Shown: positions 27,111 through 35,686, counted from the stretch's first letter. The stretch: 64,000 bases of DNA from Acidobacteriota bacterium (GCA_022711665.1 JAKLEN010000003.1:310001-374000); one strand, 5' to 3'. Numbers and translations are program-made. The notes: generated by a model from the sequence alone, not told the origin.

Positions 27111-27332
27111 GCTTCGGGGGGCGCCGGGCGGCCTCGATTTTTGCACAGCTTCTGTGGAAATGCTGTGGAAAACGGCCGCTTCCGCCCCGCCAAGACCCGG
27201 TCTTGCATGAAGATAGCGCGGATTGCACAAATATTCGTCAGGGCCGCATTTTTTGTCTTTTCAATGATTTAATAACTCGTTGAAAAGACAGACGTTGTGG
27301 CGTTAAGATAGCCGAAGAACGAAGGAGACGTC
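27111..27332. other. 222-base AT-richer intergenic region with two DnaA-box-like sites
   Basis: This gap is less GC-rich than its surroundings and holds two direct TGTGGAAA copies 11 bases apart (27153-27160 and 27164-27171), i.e. TTTCCACA on the minus strand, similar to the TTATCCACA DnaA-box consensus. TTGCACA also occurs at 27140 and 27225. No replication gene is near, so an origin is not claimed. The promoter of the 27333 gene probably lies here but is not clear. Confidence 0.35.
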
Positions 27333-28019
27333 ATGCCCGACCAGTTCCGCGACGCCGAAGCGACGTTCGCCGGGCTGCGCCAGAGATTCCAGGCCCAGGA
27401 GATCACGGCGCAGGAGTTCGCCGATTCCCTGCGCCAGCTGCGCATCAAGGACGACGACGGCCGGTTCTGGGTCATCGGCGCCGAAAGCGGCAAGTGGTAC
27501 GCCTACGAGAACGGCGAATGGATCGAGCGCCGGCCGCCGTCGCTCGCGGAAAAGAAGGCCATCTGCATCGCCTGCGGCTTCGAGAACGATCTCGAGGCCG
27601 AATTCTGCGCCCGCTGCGGCCGCCGGCCCGACGACGCCCCGCCCGACGGCCTGGTCCCGCCGGACAGTCCCGGCGCCGACGCGGCCGCCGCCGAAGCCGG
27701 CCCGGCGCCGGCCGGGACGCCGGTCACGGTCCGCTCGGTCGATATCCTCTCGTTCCTGTGGTTTTTCGGCGTCCTGGGGCTCTTCGCCGGCCTCGTCCTC
27801 GGGCTGCTGGGCGGCGTGACGGGTCTCTTCGCCTCTTTCGTCGACCGCCTGCCGGCCTTCTTCGTCGAGCACCGCGGCGACCTCTTCGGCGGCCTGGCCG
27901 GCTCGTTCTGCGGAGGCCTCCTCGGCTTCGTCTTCGGCGCGGCGGGAGGGGCGCTGGCGGCCCTGGTCGCCAACGGGATCCTGTCGCTCGTCGGCGGCGT
28001 CAGGTTCCGCCGTTCCTGA
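27333..28019 (+). CDS. Zinc-ribbon membrane protein of unknown function
   Basis: The 228-residue protein has three parts. Residues 1-75 form a helical region with DGRFWVIGAESGKWYAYENGEW, similar to the short W-rich ligand module found before zinc ribbons. A zinc ribbon follows with CIACG and CARCG (two CxxC pairs). After a Pro/Ala-rich linker the C-terminal half has two or three hydrophobic helices with Gly-rich faces (FGVLGLFAGLVLGLLGGVTG; GAAGGALAALVANG). GAAGGAG lies just upstream of the ATG. Its stop is inside the 3' end of the convergent hypF gene (20-base overlap). The function is unknown. Confidence 0.7.
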   Translation: MPDQFRDAEATFAGLRQRFQAQEITAQEFADSLRQLRIKDDDGRFWVIGAESGKWYAYENGEWIERRPPSLAEKKAICIACGFENDLEAEFCARCGRRPDDAPPDGLVPPDSPGADAAAAEAGPAPAGTPVTVRSVDILSFLWFFGVLGLFAGLVLGLLGGVTGLFASFVDRLPAFFVEHRGDLFGGLAGSFCGGLLGFVFGAAGGALAALVANGILSLVGGVRFRRS

Positions 28020-30315
28020 GCCGCGCCAGTCCCCAGGCGATCTGTCCCAGAGAGATGGACTCGTCGCTCGGGGAGTAGGCCAGCGGCCGGAAGACCCTGA
28101 AGCCCCGGGCCTCGAGGCCCGCCTCAACGGCCGTCAGGAGCCGCCTGTTCAGGAAGACCCCCCCGGCCAGCGAGACCTCCGAGACGCCGCGGGCCTCCCG
28201 GGCCCTCTCGGCGACGCGGACGACTAGGCGCGCCAGCGAGGCATGGAAGCGGGCCGACACTTCGGCGGCGCCGGCGCCCGCCCGGACGTCGTCCGCCGCG
28301 CCCCGGATGAGGCCCCCGAACGCGATCTCGAGCGGCCGGCCGGCTCCCCGGTCCTCGATGCCCACCGGGTAGAGGCCGCGGACGGAGGCCCGGCCGGCGG
28401 CGGTCTCCAGCCGCATGGCCGCCTCGGCCTCGAACTCCAGGCGCTCCGGCGCGGCGCCGGCGATGAAGGCCACGGCGTCGAACAGCCGGCCGCAGCTCGA
28501 GGCCTGCGGGCTCCGCAGGCCGCTGCGGATCATCCCCAATACGGCCTGCCGGCGGCGGCGGTCGACGCGCCGGAGAGCCGGGAGGTCGGGCACGTCGCCG
28601 TCGAAGGCCCGGTCGAGCCAGGCCAGGGCCATGCGCCAGGGTTCCCGGGCGGCCAGATCGCCGCCGGGAAGCGGGACGGTCTCGAAGCTGGCGAAGCGCT
28701 CGTAGCCGTCGTAGTCGGCCAGCAGGAACTCGCCGCCCCAGGCCGCTCCGTCCTCGCCGTAGCCGTAGCCGTCGAGGGCCACGCCGAGGACGCGGCGCCC
28801 GGGCGCATGGCCATGCTCGAGCAGGGGGGCCAGGACGTGGGCGAAGTGGTGCTGGACCCGGTAGTGGGGCAGGCCCATGCGGGCGGCGTGGCGCGTCGTC
28901 CGGAAATCCGGGTGAAGGTCGGAGACGACGGCCGCGGGCCGGGCGTCGAAGAGCCGCAGGAGATGGGCCAGGGTCTCCTCGAAGTAGCCGAAGTTGCGGT
29001 AATCGTCGAGGTCGCCGAGGAACTGGCTGGTGACGACGTAGCCGTTCTTGTAGAGGGAGACGGTGTCCTTGAGCTCGCCGCCTAGGGCGATCAGGACGAG
29101 GTCGGACCGCAGGGCCGCCGGCACCGGCTGGGGGGCGGGGACATAGCCCCGGGCCCGGCGGACGAACAGGGGCCGGCCGCGGACGGACTTGACCACCGAA
29201 TCGTCGGCCCGCATGGCGATCGGGCGATCGTGGGTCAGGACGGTCTGGCAGAGGCCGCGGACGCCCTCGGTCTCGTCCTTGGCGATCGGGGCGTCCTTGG
29301 CGTTGGAGCTGGTGGCCACGATGAGCCCGAGGGGCTCGAGCAGCAGGTGATGAAGGGGCGTGTAGGGCAGCATGAAGCCGATCTCGTCGAGGCCGGGCGC
29401 GATGAGCGGGATGTCGGCCTTCTTCCGGAGGAGGACGATGGGCCGGCGCGGCGAAAGGAGCAGGTCGCGCTCGGCCGGCGAGACGACGGCGTAGCGGCGG
29501 ACGACGGCCAGGTCGCGGGCCATCAGGGCCAGGGGCTTGGAGCGCCGCTGTTTGATCCGGCGCAGGCGGGCCACGGCCCGGCCGTTGAAGGGGTCGCAGA
29601 CGAGATGGAAGCCGCCGAGCCCCTTGACGGCCAGGATCCGGCCGTCCCGGATGAGGTCCGCGGCCTCGGGGATGCCGCCCGGGAGCCGCCGGCCCGTGCG
29701 GGCGTCGAGCAGGGTCAGCCGCGGCCCGCAGACCGGGCAGGCGATAGGCTGGGCGTGATGGCGGCGGTCGAGCGGGTCCTCGTACTCGCGGCGGCAGTCC
29801 GGGCACAGGGGAAAGCCGGCCATGGTCGTCCGCGGCCGGTCATAGGGCAGGTCGCGGACGATGGTGTAGCGCGGGCCGCAGTTGGTGCAGTTGGTGAAGG
29901 CGTAATGGAATCGGCGGGCGCCGGGCGTCCCGATCTCCTCGAGGCAGTCGGGGCAGGTGGCGATGTCGGGGGAGATGAAGACGAAACCGGCCGCCTCCCG
30001 GGTCGAAAGGATGTCGAAGCCGCGGCGGCCTTCCGGGCGGGCCGGCCGGACGTCGAGGCGCTCGATCGAGGCCAACGGCGGCAGGCCGGAGCGCAGGGCG
30101 GCGGGGAAGCCGCGGACGGCGGACCCCGGGCCCTCGATATGGATCTCGACGCCGGAGCCGGCGTTCCGGACCCAGCCATCGAGGCCCAGCCGGCGGGCCA
30201 GACGGTAGACGGAGGGGCGGAAGCCGACGCCCTGGACGACGCCGAACACGGTCAGGCGCGAGGCGGCGCGCCGGCCGCCGGGCCCGGCCGGAGCGGAAGC
30301 CCGGGCGGCGGTCAC
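28000..30315 (-). CDS. hypF: Carbamoyltransferase HypF ([NiFe]-hydrogenase maturation)
   Basis: All domains of HypF are present in 771 residues: an acylphosphatase-like domain (about 20-105, VFGVVQGVGFRPSVYRLA), two zinc-binding segments with CPDC, CTNC, CPDC and CPVC, a YrdC-like ATP/carbamate domain (about 205-385) and a Kae1-like C-terminal domain with HHFAHVLAP. HypF makes carbamoyl-adenylate and hands the carbamoyl group to HypE for cyanide ligands of hydrogenases. No other hyp gene or hydrogenase is nearby, so its partners must be elsewhere. The start overlaps the queH stop (ATGA), so the two are translationally coupled. Confidence 0.93.
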   Translation of the reverse strand: MTAARASAPAGPGGRRAASRLTVFGVVQGVGFRPSVYRLARRLGLDGWVRNAGSGVEIHIEGPGSAVRGFPAALRSGLPPLASIERLDVRPARPEGRRGFDILSTREAAGFVFISPDIATCPDCLEEIGTPGARRFHYAFTNCTNCGPRYTIVRDLPYDRPRTTMAGFPLCPDCRREYEDPLDRRHHAQPIACPVCGPRLTLLDARTGRRLPGGIPEAADLIRDGRILAVKGLGGFHLVCDPFNGRAVARLRRIKQRRSKPLALMARDLAVVRRYAVVSPAERDLLLSPRRPIVLLRKKADIPLIAPGLDEIGFMLPYTPLHHLLLEPLGLIVATSSNAKDAPIAKDETEGVRGLCQTVLTHDRPIAMRADDSVVKSVRGRPLFVRRARGYVPAPQPVPAALRSDLVLIALGGELKDTVSLYKNGYVVTSQFLGDLDDYRNFGYFEETLAHLLRLFDARPAAVVSDLHPDFRTTRHAARMGLPHYRVQHHFAHVLAPLLEHGHAPGRRVLGVALDGYGYGEDGAAWGGEFLLADYDGYERFASFETVPLPGGDLAAREPWRMALAWLDRAFDGDVPDLPALRRVDRRRRQAVLGMIRSGLRSPQASSCGRLFDAVAFIAGAAPERLEFEAEAAMRLETAAGRASVRGLYPVGIEDRGAGRPLEIAFGGLIRGAADDVRAGAGAAEVSARFHASLARLVVRVAERAREARGVSEVSLAGGVFLNRRLLTAVEAGLEARGFRVFRPLAYSPSDESISLGQIAWGLARLRNGGT

Positions 30316-30905
30316 TCGCCCTCCCGGGCCCGCTCCCGGGCCAGACGGGCGGCCTCGCGTTCGCGGGCGGCCTCGCGGCTGTAGACGCAGCCGCAGTAGT
30401 CCTGCCGGTAGAGGCCGGCGGCCCGGCTGAGCTCGCAGCTCTTCTTGAAGCCGTCCTTCTTCTTGAAGTCCGCTTCGAGGTAGGTCAGGCCGTGCCGGGC
30501 GGCGAACTGGCGGCCCATCCGGTTCAGGACGGCGGCCTTCTTCCAGGGGCTGAGGCTCATGACCGTGGTGAAGGCGTCGAAGCCGTCGCGGGCGGCCCGG
30601 ACCGCCGTGCGGGACAGGCGCGAGGCGTAGCAGACGTCGCAGCGCCGGCCCTTTTCCGGCTCGGCCTTGAACCCGGCGGTCAGGGCCGTCCAGCCGTCGG
30701 GGTCGTAGTCGTCCTCGAGCAGGGGGAGGCCGGCCCGGCGGGCGACCCGGCGGGCCTCGTCGAGCCGCAGCTCGTATTCCTCGCGGGGCTGGATATTGGA
30801 GTTGGAGAAGAATCCGGTCACGTCGTAGTCGGGCGCGAGAAGGCCGAAGACGTAGAGGGCGTCGGGAGCGCAGCAGACGTGGACAAGCAGGCGCGGCTTG
30901 GTCAT
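30312..30905 (-). CDS. queH: Epoxyqueuosine reductase QueH
   Basis: This 197-residue protein is the QueH (formerly DUF208) family, which reduces epoxyqueuosine to queuosine in tRNA in bacteria without QueG. The metal/cluster and redox cysteines are visible: Cys11-Cys12 (VCCAPD), Cys89 and Cys92 (CDVCY), Cys157, and Cys171 and Cys173 (YCGC). SNSNIQP and LSPWKK are also family-typical. The C-terminus is a basic Arg/Glu helix. It starts 4 bases after the coiled-coil gene ends and overlaps hypF, giving an odd three-gene operon whose members have no obvious shared pathway. Confidence 0.92.
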   Translation of the reverse strand: MTKPRLLVHVCCAPDALYVFGLLAPDYDVTGFFSNSNIQPREEYELRLDEARRVARRAGLPLLEDDYDPDGWTALTAGFKAEPEKGRRCDVCYASRLSRTAVRAARDGFDAFTTVMSLSPWKKAAVLNRMGRQFAARHGLTYLEADFKKKDGFKKSCELSRAAGLYRQDYCGCVYSREAAREREAARLARERAREGE

Positions 30906-30909
30906 GGGC

Positions 30910-31941
30910 CTACTTCAGGTTCTCCAGGCGCGCCTTGAGCTCGGCCACGGCCCGGTCGACCTCGTCGATCTGGAAATAGAGGACGGCCAGCTCCTCGTGC
31001 TCGACCCGGTCGGCGTCCAGGATCCGGCCGACGTTCTCGAACAGGGGCTCCATGAGCCGCTTGACGTCGACGATCTTGTCCTGGATCCGGGCTTTGGCCT
31101 TTTGCCATTCCCGGATCTCCTTTTCGCGGACCTGGAGCCGGCTGCGGCATTCCTCCTCGATGCGCTCGATGGCGGCGTTGCAGACGCGCACCCGGGCCTC
31201 CACCTCCTCGAAACGGCGATCCAGGCGGGCCCGCTCTTCCCGGAGAAGCGGGGCCTTGTCCCGCAGGCCGCGGACGAGGGCCTCCAGGCCGGCGGCCTTG
31301 TCCCGGAGCCGGGCCAGGCGGGCCTGACGGTCCGCGGCCGACAGGCGGGGGTTCTCCTCGATCTGGCGGACATCCTTCCCGGCCGCGGCCAGCTGGGCTT
31401 CCGCGGTCTCGGCCTCCCGCTGGGACGACTCGCAGGCCTCGAGAAGGGCCTGCTTCTTGCCGGCCAGGGCGGTCAGCTCCTCGTGGTGGGGCCGCCGGGC
31501 TTCCTCCTGCTCGGCGACGAGCTCGCGGAACCGCTTGACCGCGACGTCGTGCTCGCGGCCGAGGACCTCGATCCGCGAGTAGACGTCGTGCCAGGTCTTC
31601 TGATGGCGGCCGATCTCTTCGTCGAGGACGGCCAGCTTGGCGCATTCCTCGTCGATGCAGGAGGCCTGGATGTCCAGGTCCCAGGCTTTCTTGCCCAGCT
31701 CGCGCCAGAGGGCGGCTTTCTTTTCCTCCTCCCTTCTCAGCCGCGCCTGGATCCGGAGCCGGGTCATGTGCCGGCGGGCGCCCGAGAGGAAGGCGCTGAT
31801 GCGGCGGCGCAGGTCCTTGTCGCGCAGGAAGATGAAGACGATGAGAAGGAGGATGACGCAGAGGAGCAGCCAGAGCAGCCAGAAGGGGAGCCCTTCGGCG
31901 GCCGCGGCGGCCTGAGCCGGGGTCTGGAAGTTCGCGTCCAC
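30910..31941 (-). CDS. Membrane-anchored coiled-coil protein of unknown function
   Basis: The 343-residue product has one N-terminal transmembrane helix (about residues 18-40, GLPFWLLWLLLCVILLLIVF, followed by basic RRRIS) and then almost continuous charged coiled-coil to the end. Four cysteines occur in it (residue 25 and in QASCIDEEC and VCNA segments). No enzymatic motif is visible. It heads the minus-strand operon with queH and hypF and its start is about 37 bases from the GGGGTCAAACCT repeat. It could be a scaffold for a membrane complex; this is a guess. Confidence 0.65.
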   Translation of the reverse strand: MDANFQTPAQAAAAAEGLPFWLLWLLLCVILLLIVFIFLRDKDLRRRISAFLSGARRHMTRLRIQARLRREEEKKAALWRELGKKAWDLDIQASCIDEECAKLAVLDEEIGRHQKTWHDVYSRIEVLGREHDVAVKRFRELVAEQEEARRPHHEELTALAGKKQALLEACESSQREAETAEAQLAAAGKDVRQIEENPRLSAADRQARLARLRDKAAGLEALVRGLRDKAPLLREERARLDRRFEEVEARVRVCNAAIERIEEECRSRLQVREKEIREWQKAKARIQDKIVDVKRLMEPLFENVGRILDADRVEHEELAVLYFQIDEVDRAVAELKARLENLK

Positions 31942-31977
31942 CTGTCGATTATGGCACAGAAGGGGTTAAACCTAGAA

Positions 31978-32029
31978 GGGGTCAAACCTACCTTTTACCC
32001 ATTTTTGGGCAAAAGGTAGGTTTGACCCC
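31978..32029. repeat. GGGGTCAAACCT palindromic repeat, copy 2, with perfect 19-bp arms
   Basis: GGGGTCAAACCTACCTTTT (31978-31996) and its exact reverse complement (32011-32029) flank a short loop that itself can pair CCCA with TGGG. A partial extra copy AGGGGTTAAACCTAG lies at 31961-31975. The hairpin sits 8 bases from the tlpA-like stop codon and could end its minus-strand transcript. Confidence 0.85.
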
Positions 32030-32037
32030 CTCTTGTT

Positions 32038-32535
32038 TTATTTGAACTTTTCGAAGAGCTTGATCAGCGTGTCCTTGTCCATGGCCCCGGCCTGGCGGAA
32101 GCGGATGACGCCCTTGCGGTCGACGACGATCGTGGCCGGGATGAAGTCTCCCGGCTCGTAGGCGGCGACGATCTCGGGCGCGGCCAGGCCCACAGGGTAG
32201 TTGATGTTCCTGGCCTTGACCCAATCGAGCAGGGCCGCTCCGGACATGTCGTCGACCGACAGGCCGAGGATCTCCAGGCCCCGCTCCCGGAGCTCGCCGT
32301 AGGCGGCGATGAAATCAGGGATCTCCTTGCGGCAGGGCGGGCACCAGGTCGCCCAGAAGTTGATGAACAGGACCTTGCCCTTGTAATCCGCCAGGCTCAG
32401 GGTCCGTCCCTGGAGGTCCTGGATTTTGAAGTCCGGGGCGGCGGAATCCTGCTTCTGCGGGGCGCAGGCGGCCGCGCCCGCCAGGGCCATGACGGCCGCG
32501 AGCGCCAAGGCCGCCATCTTCGCCGGCTTGGCCAT
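32038..32535 (-). CDS. TlpA/ResA-like thioredoxin-fold lipoprotein
   Basis: The 165-residue protein has a lipoprotein-type signal (AGAAAC, lipid-bound Cys24) and a thioredoxin fold of the TlpA/ResA type, with NFWATWCPPCRKEIP carrying the redox pair Cys65-Cys68. The ADYKGKV and IPATIVVDRKGVI segments are typical. It would act as a periplasmic thiol reductase, for example in cytochrome c or cofactor maturation. It ends next to the palindromic repeat. Its start is 48 bases downstream of the porB-type gene, so it may be co-transcribed with the oxidoreductase operon. Confidence 0.88.
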   Translation of the reverse strand: MAKPAKMAALALAAVMALAGAAACAPQKQDSAAPDFKIQDLQGRTLSLADYKGKVLFINFWATWCPPCRKEIPDFIAAYGELRERGLEILGLSVDDMSGAALLDWVKARNINYPVGLAAPEIVAAYEPGDFIPATIVVDRKGVIRFRQAGAMDKDTLIKLFEKFK

Positions 32536-32583
32536 TCTAGTCTCCTGTCCTCAAGCGAGGGTCCGGGCCGTTTCCCGTCGCGC

Positions 32584-33489
32584 TCAGGCGGCCGCCTTCA
32601 GCAGCCGCTCCCAGCGGGTCTCGATCTCGGCCTGGATGGCCGCGACCTGCTCCGGCTGCAGGTGCCGGAACCGGCCCTGGAGACGCAGGTACTCGTCGAC
32701 CGGCTTCCTCTGCTTGATCAGCATGTTGACGGTCGTCTTCTCGCCGTTCTCGATCTCGATGAGCGGGAAGTAGCCGTTCTGGACGGCCATGCGGGCCAAC
32801 TTGATCGTGTCCTCGGGCCGGCTCTTCCAGCCCGTCGGGCAGGGCGCGTAGACATGGAAGAAGCGCGTCCCCCGGATCCCTTTGGCCTTGTTCATCTTCT
32901 TGACGAAGTCCTCCGGGTAGGCGACGCTGGCCGTGGCCAGGTAGGGGATGCGGTGGGCGGCCATGATGGCCACGATGTCCTTCTTCGGCCTGTTCTTGAA
33001 GTGCTTGACGGGCGTCGTCGTCGTCCAGGCGCCGTAGGGCGTCGCCGAGGAGCGCTGGATGCCCGTGTTCATGTAGGCCTCGTTGTCGTAGCAGACGTAG
33101 ATGATGTCCTCGTTCCGCTCGGCCGCCCCGGACAGGGCCTGGATGCCGATGTCGAACGTGCCGCCGTCGCCGCCCCAGGCCACGACCGTCGTCTCGGCGT
33201 CGCCGGTCATCTCCAGCCCGGCCTTGACGCCCGTCGCGGTCGAGGCCGCCGTCTCGAAGGCGCAGTGGTAGACGGGCACGTCCATGGACGAGTAGGGGTA
33301 GGGCCCGTCGATGACCGCCCAGCAGCAGGCCGGGATGCACAGCACGGTCTTCTGCCCGAGGGCCTTGAGCATGTAGCGCATGGCCAGCGTCGCGCCGCAG
33401 CCCTGGCAGGCCAGGTGGCCGCAGGCCATCAGCTCGTCGGCCGGGAGGGTCATCGTGAATTTCTTCTCTTTCTTGGCTTCTTGGGTCAT
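32584..33489 (-). CDS. porB: 2-oxoacid:ferredoxin oxidoreductase, beta subunit (PorB-like)
   Basis: This 301-residue subunit binds thiamine diphosphate and one [4Fe-4S] cluster. MACGHLACQGCG provides Cys23, Cys28 and Cys31, and the diphosphate-binding motif begins GDGGTFDIG. The sequence ADELMACGHLACQGCGATLA, split at the cluster, is like pyruvate:ferredoxin oxidoreductases, but the 2-ketoisovalerate enzyme cannot be excluded. The start at 33489 overlaps the alpha-subunit stop by ATGA. Together the four subunits oxidise a 2-oxoacid to acyl-CoA and CO2 and pass electrons to ferredoxin, a hallmark of anaerobic metabolism. Confidence 0.88.
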   Translation of the reverse strand: MTQEAKKEKKFTMTLPADELMACGHLACQGCGATLAMRYMLKALGQKTVLCIPACCWAVIDGPYPYSSMDVPVYHCAFETAASTATGVKAGLEMTGDAETTVVAWGGDGGTFDIGIQALSGAAERNEDIIYVCYDNEAYMNTGIQRSSATPYGAWTTTTPVKHFKNRPKKDIVAIMAAHRIPYLATASVAYPEDFVKKMNKAKGIRGTRFFHVYAPCPTGWKSRPEDTIKLARMAVQNGYFPLIEIENGEKTTVNMLIKQRKPVDEYLRLQGRFRHLQPEQVAAIQAEIETRWERLLKAAA

Positions 33490-34640
33490 TTCTTGACTCC
33501 GATCCAGACGATCTCCTCGTCGGCCCGGTCCCGGGAGGCGGCGTGGGCCGCGATCTCCTTGAACGAATCGGTCATGATGTCGCGCCCGCCGAGGCCGGCG
33601 ATATAGCCGAAGATCGGCGGCATGCCCGGCGAGCTGTAGACCGCCGACTTGACCTCCTGGTAGAAGATGCCGCCGGCGCCGTAGGAGCAGTTGCGGTCGA
33701 GGACGGCCGCTTTCTTGACCCGGCCGAGGACCTCGCGGACCTGCCGGTAGGGGAAAGGACGGAAGACCTTGATGCGCAGGTTCCCGGCCTTGACGCCGGA
33801 GGCCCGCAGCTCGTCGACGGCCACCCGGGCCGTGTAGCCGGCCGTGCCCGAGGTGACGAAGACGAAGTCGGCGTCGTCGCACCTGTAGGCGTCGATGAGG
33901 CCGAGGCGGCGGCCGAAGAGCTTCTCGTACTCGCGGCCCGTCTCCTCGATGAGGGCCGGCGCCTTCTCCATGTCCTTCTCGAGCTTGTAGCGGAGCTCCA
34001 TGTAGTGCTCGGACCCGGTCAGGCCGCCGAAGGCCCGCGGGTCAGCCGGGTTCAGCCGGATGGCCGGCTTGAACGGCGGCAGGTACTTGTCGACCAGCGC
34101 CTGCTCCGGGACGTCGACGACCTCGTAGGTGTGGGACAGGGCGAAGGCGTCCAGGATGACCATGGCCGGGATCATCAGCGTCTCGGCGACCTTGAACGCC
34201 TGGATGACGGTGTCCACGACCTCCTGGTTGGAGGAGCAGTAGAACTGCATCCAGCCCGTGTCCCGCTGCGACAGGCTGTCGTTCTGGTCCGTCCAGATCG
34301 ACCAGCCCGGGGCCATGGCCCGGTTGACCTCGCCCATGACGATGGGATGCCGGCCGCCGCCGGCCCAGTGGAGCATCTCGTGCATCAGGGCCAGCCCCTG
34401 GGAGGAGGTGGCGGTGAAGGCCCGCGCCCCGGCCACCGAGGCGCCGATGCAGGAGGCCATGGCCGAGTGCTCGGACTCGACCTTGATGAACTGGGCCTCG
34501 AGCGTCCCGTCGGCGCACATCTCCGAAAGGAGCTCGACGACCTGCGTCTGCGGCGTGATCGGGTAGGCCGAGACGACCTGGGCCCGGGCCAGCATCGCGC
34601 CGTACGACAGCGCGTGGTTGCCCATCATGACTTTTTTCAT
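33486..34640 (-). CDS. porA: 2-oxoacid:ferredoxin oxidoreductase, alpha subunit (PorA-like)
   Basis: The 384-residue alpha subunit contains AYPITPQTQVVELLSEM and ESEHSAMASCIGASVAGARAFTATSSQGL, split by a short strand; both contact the thiamine diphosphate and the partner subunit in this family. The C-terminal domain has IKVFRPFP and AAVLDRN, as in PorA. Its ATG at 34640 overlaps the delta stop by ATGA, and its own stop overlaps the beta start in the same way, so the subunits are coupled in translation and stoichiometry. Confidence 0.88.
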   Translation of the reverse strand: MKKVMMGNHALSYGAMLARAQVVSAYPITPQTQVVELLSEMCADGTLEAQFIKVESEHSAMASCIGASVAGARAFTATSSQGLALMHEMLHWAGGGRHPIVMGEVNRAMAPGWSIWTDQNDSLSQRDTGWMQFYCSSNQEVVDTVIQAFKVAETLMIPAMVILDAFALSHTYEVVDVPEQALVDKYLPPFKPAIRLNPADPRAFGGLTGSEHYMELRYKLEKDMEKAPALIEETGREYEKLFGRRLGLIDAYRCDDADFVFVTSGTAGYTARVAVDELRASGVKAGNLRIKVFRPFPYRQVREVLGRVKKAAVLDRNCSYGAGGIFYQEVKSAVYSSPGMPPIFGYIAGLGGRDIMTDSFKEIAAHAASRDRADEEIVWIGVKK

Positions 34641-34933
34641 CGACGCTCCTCCACCATGACGATGCACTTGGACGGGCATTCGACGGCGCAGATGCCGCAG
34701 CCCTTGCAGTAGTCGTAATCCACGACCGGCCACTCGTCGATGACCTCGATGGCCGGCTCGGGGCAGAATTTCCAGCACATGCCGCACTTCAGGCACTTGG
34801 CCCGGTCGACCTCCGGCCGGATGTTCCGCCAGGCCCCGGTCAGGTTGTGGGTCTGGTGGCCGACCGAGCAGATCATGGTCGGCATGTCGTCGGGCGACTT
34901 GAAGACGATCTTGGGGGCTTTCTTCGGTCTCAT
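34637..34933 (-). CDS. porD: 2-oxoacid:ferredoxin oxidoreductase, delta subunit (ferredoxin-like, PorD)
   Basis: This 98-residue subunit carries two [4Fe-4S] motifs, CLKCGMCWKFCP and CKGCGICAVECP, joined by a short linker with PAIEVIDEWP. It would carry electrons from the thiamine/cluster site of the beta subunit to external ferredoxin. The start at 34933 (MRPKKAPKIVF) is preferred over an in-frame upstream start inside the gamma gene because GAGGAGAGGGACGCG directly precedes it. Confidence 0.9.
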   Translation of the reverse strand: MRPKKAPKIVFKSPDDMPTMICSVGHQTHNLTGAWRNIRPEVDRAKCLKCGMCWKFCPEPAIEVIDEWPVVDYDYCKGCGICAVECPSKCIVMVEERR

Positions 34934-34946
34934 CGCGTCCCTCTCC

Positions 34947-35489
34947 TCAGGCCATGTCGTAGGCATCCTGGGCCGCCAGGACATTGTCCTCGGGCTTGAT
35001 GCCGATGCCCTCGCGGATGGCCGCGGCCAGGAACTCGGGCTTGGTCAGCCCGAGGATCTTGATGACCGCCCCGGCGATGGCCGTGTTGACGATCGGCGTG
35101 GCCATGTTGCCGAGCCTGTGGGCGACGGCGATCTTGGTGGCGTCGATCGTCCGGACGTTGAACTTGCCGTTGAAGGCGAAGTCCCCGGACTGGCGGTCGG
35201 AATTGATGATGATCGTGCCGCCGGGCTTGAGCCCCACCGTGACGTCGACGGCCTCGACCAGGGTCGGATCGACGACGACGACATGGTCGGGCGTGTAGAT
35301 GCGGCTCTTGTCGTAGATGGGCTTGTCGTCGATGCGGATGAAGGCGACGACGGGCGAGCCCCGCCGCTCGACCCCGAATTCGGGGTAGGCCTGGACCCAT
35401 TTGCCCTCTTTGGCGATGGCATCGGCCAGGATCTTGGAGGCGACGACGGTCCCCTGGCCGCCGCGGCCGTGGAAACGAATTTCGACCAT
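34947..35489 (-). CDS. porG: 2-oxoacid:ferredoxin oxidoreductase, gamma subunit (PorG-like)
   Basis: The 180-residue first subunit of the operon has the typical start RFHGRGGQGTVVASKILADA, and the QAYPEFGVERRGSPV strand and helix found in gamma subunits, which contact coenzyme A. The ATG at 35489 follows AAGGAGAGGCTC. It lies behind a strong promoter (35530-35558). The order gamma-delta-alpha-beta equals that of archaeal and thermophile por operons. Confidence 0.9.
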   Translation of the reverse strand: MVEIRFHGRGGQGTVVASKILADAIAKEGKWVQAYPEFGVERRGSPVVAFIRIDDKPIYDKSRIYTPDHVVVVDPTLVEAVDVTVGLKPGGTIIINSDRQSGDFAFNGKFNVRTIDATKIAVAHRLGNMATPIVNTAIAGAVIKILGLTKPEFLAAAIREGIGIKPEDNVLAAQDAYDMA

Positions 35490-35529
35490 GAGCCTCTCCT
35501 TGACAGTTGACGGTCTCAGTTGAAGGCCT

Positions 35530-35558
35530 ATTATAGGTCGCCGTGTGGATCGGGTCAA
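35530..35558 (-). promoter_or_regulatory. Strong sigma-70 promoter of the por operon
   Basis: On the minus strand TTGACC (35553-35558) and a perfect TATAAT (35530-35535) are separated by 17 bases. The leader to the gamma start is about 35 bases and holds AAGGAGAGG. The RiPP promoter points the other way about 56 bases off. Confidence 0.75.
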
Positions 35559-35614
35559 ACGGGCCCTCCCCGGGAGGCGGGTCCTTGTGACTCGCGTCCG
35601 TGTCGCGCGGCGTC

Positions 35615-35644
35615 TTGACAAGCGTCCCGCCGGTCGCTTATAGT
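35615..35644 (+). promoter_or_regulatory. Sigma-70 promoter of the candidate RiPP cluster
   Basis: TTGACA (35615-35620) and TATAGT (35639-35644) are 18 bases apart. The predicted start of transcription is about 36 bases before the ATG of the precursor peptide. It is divergent from the por promoter. Confidence 0.65.
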
Positions 35645-35686
35645 CGGGCCATTCATCACACGACCCCTGGGGGAAGGGAGAGTTCC

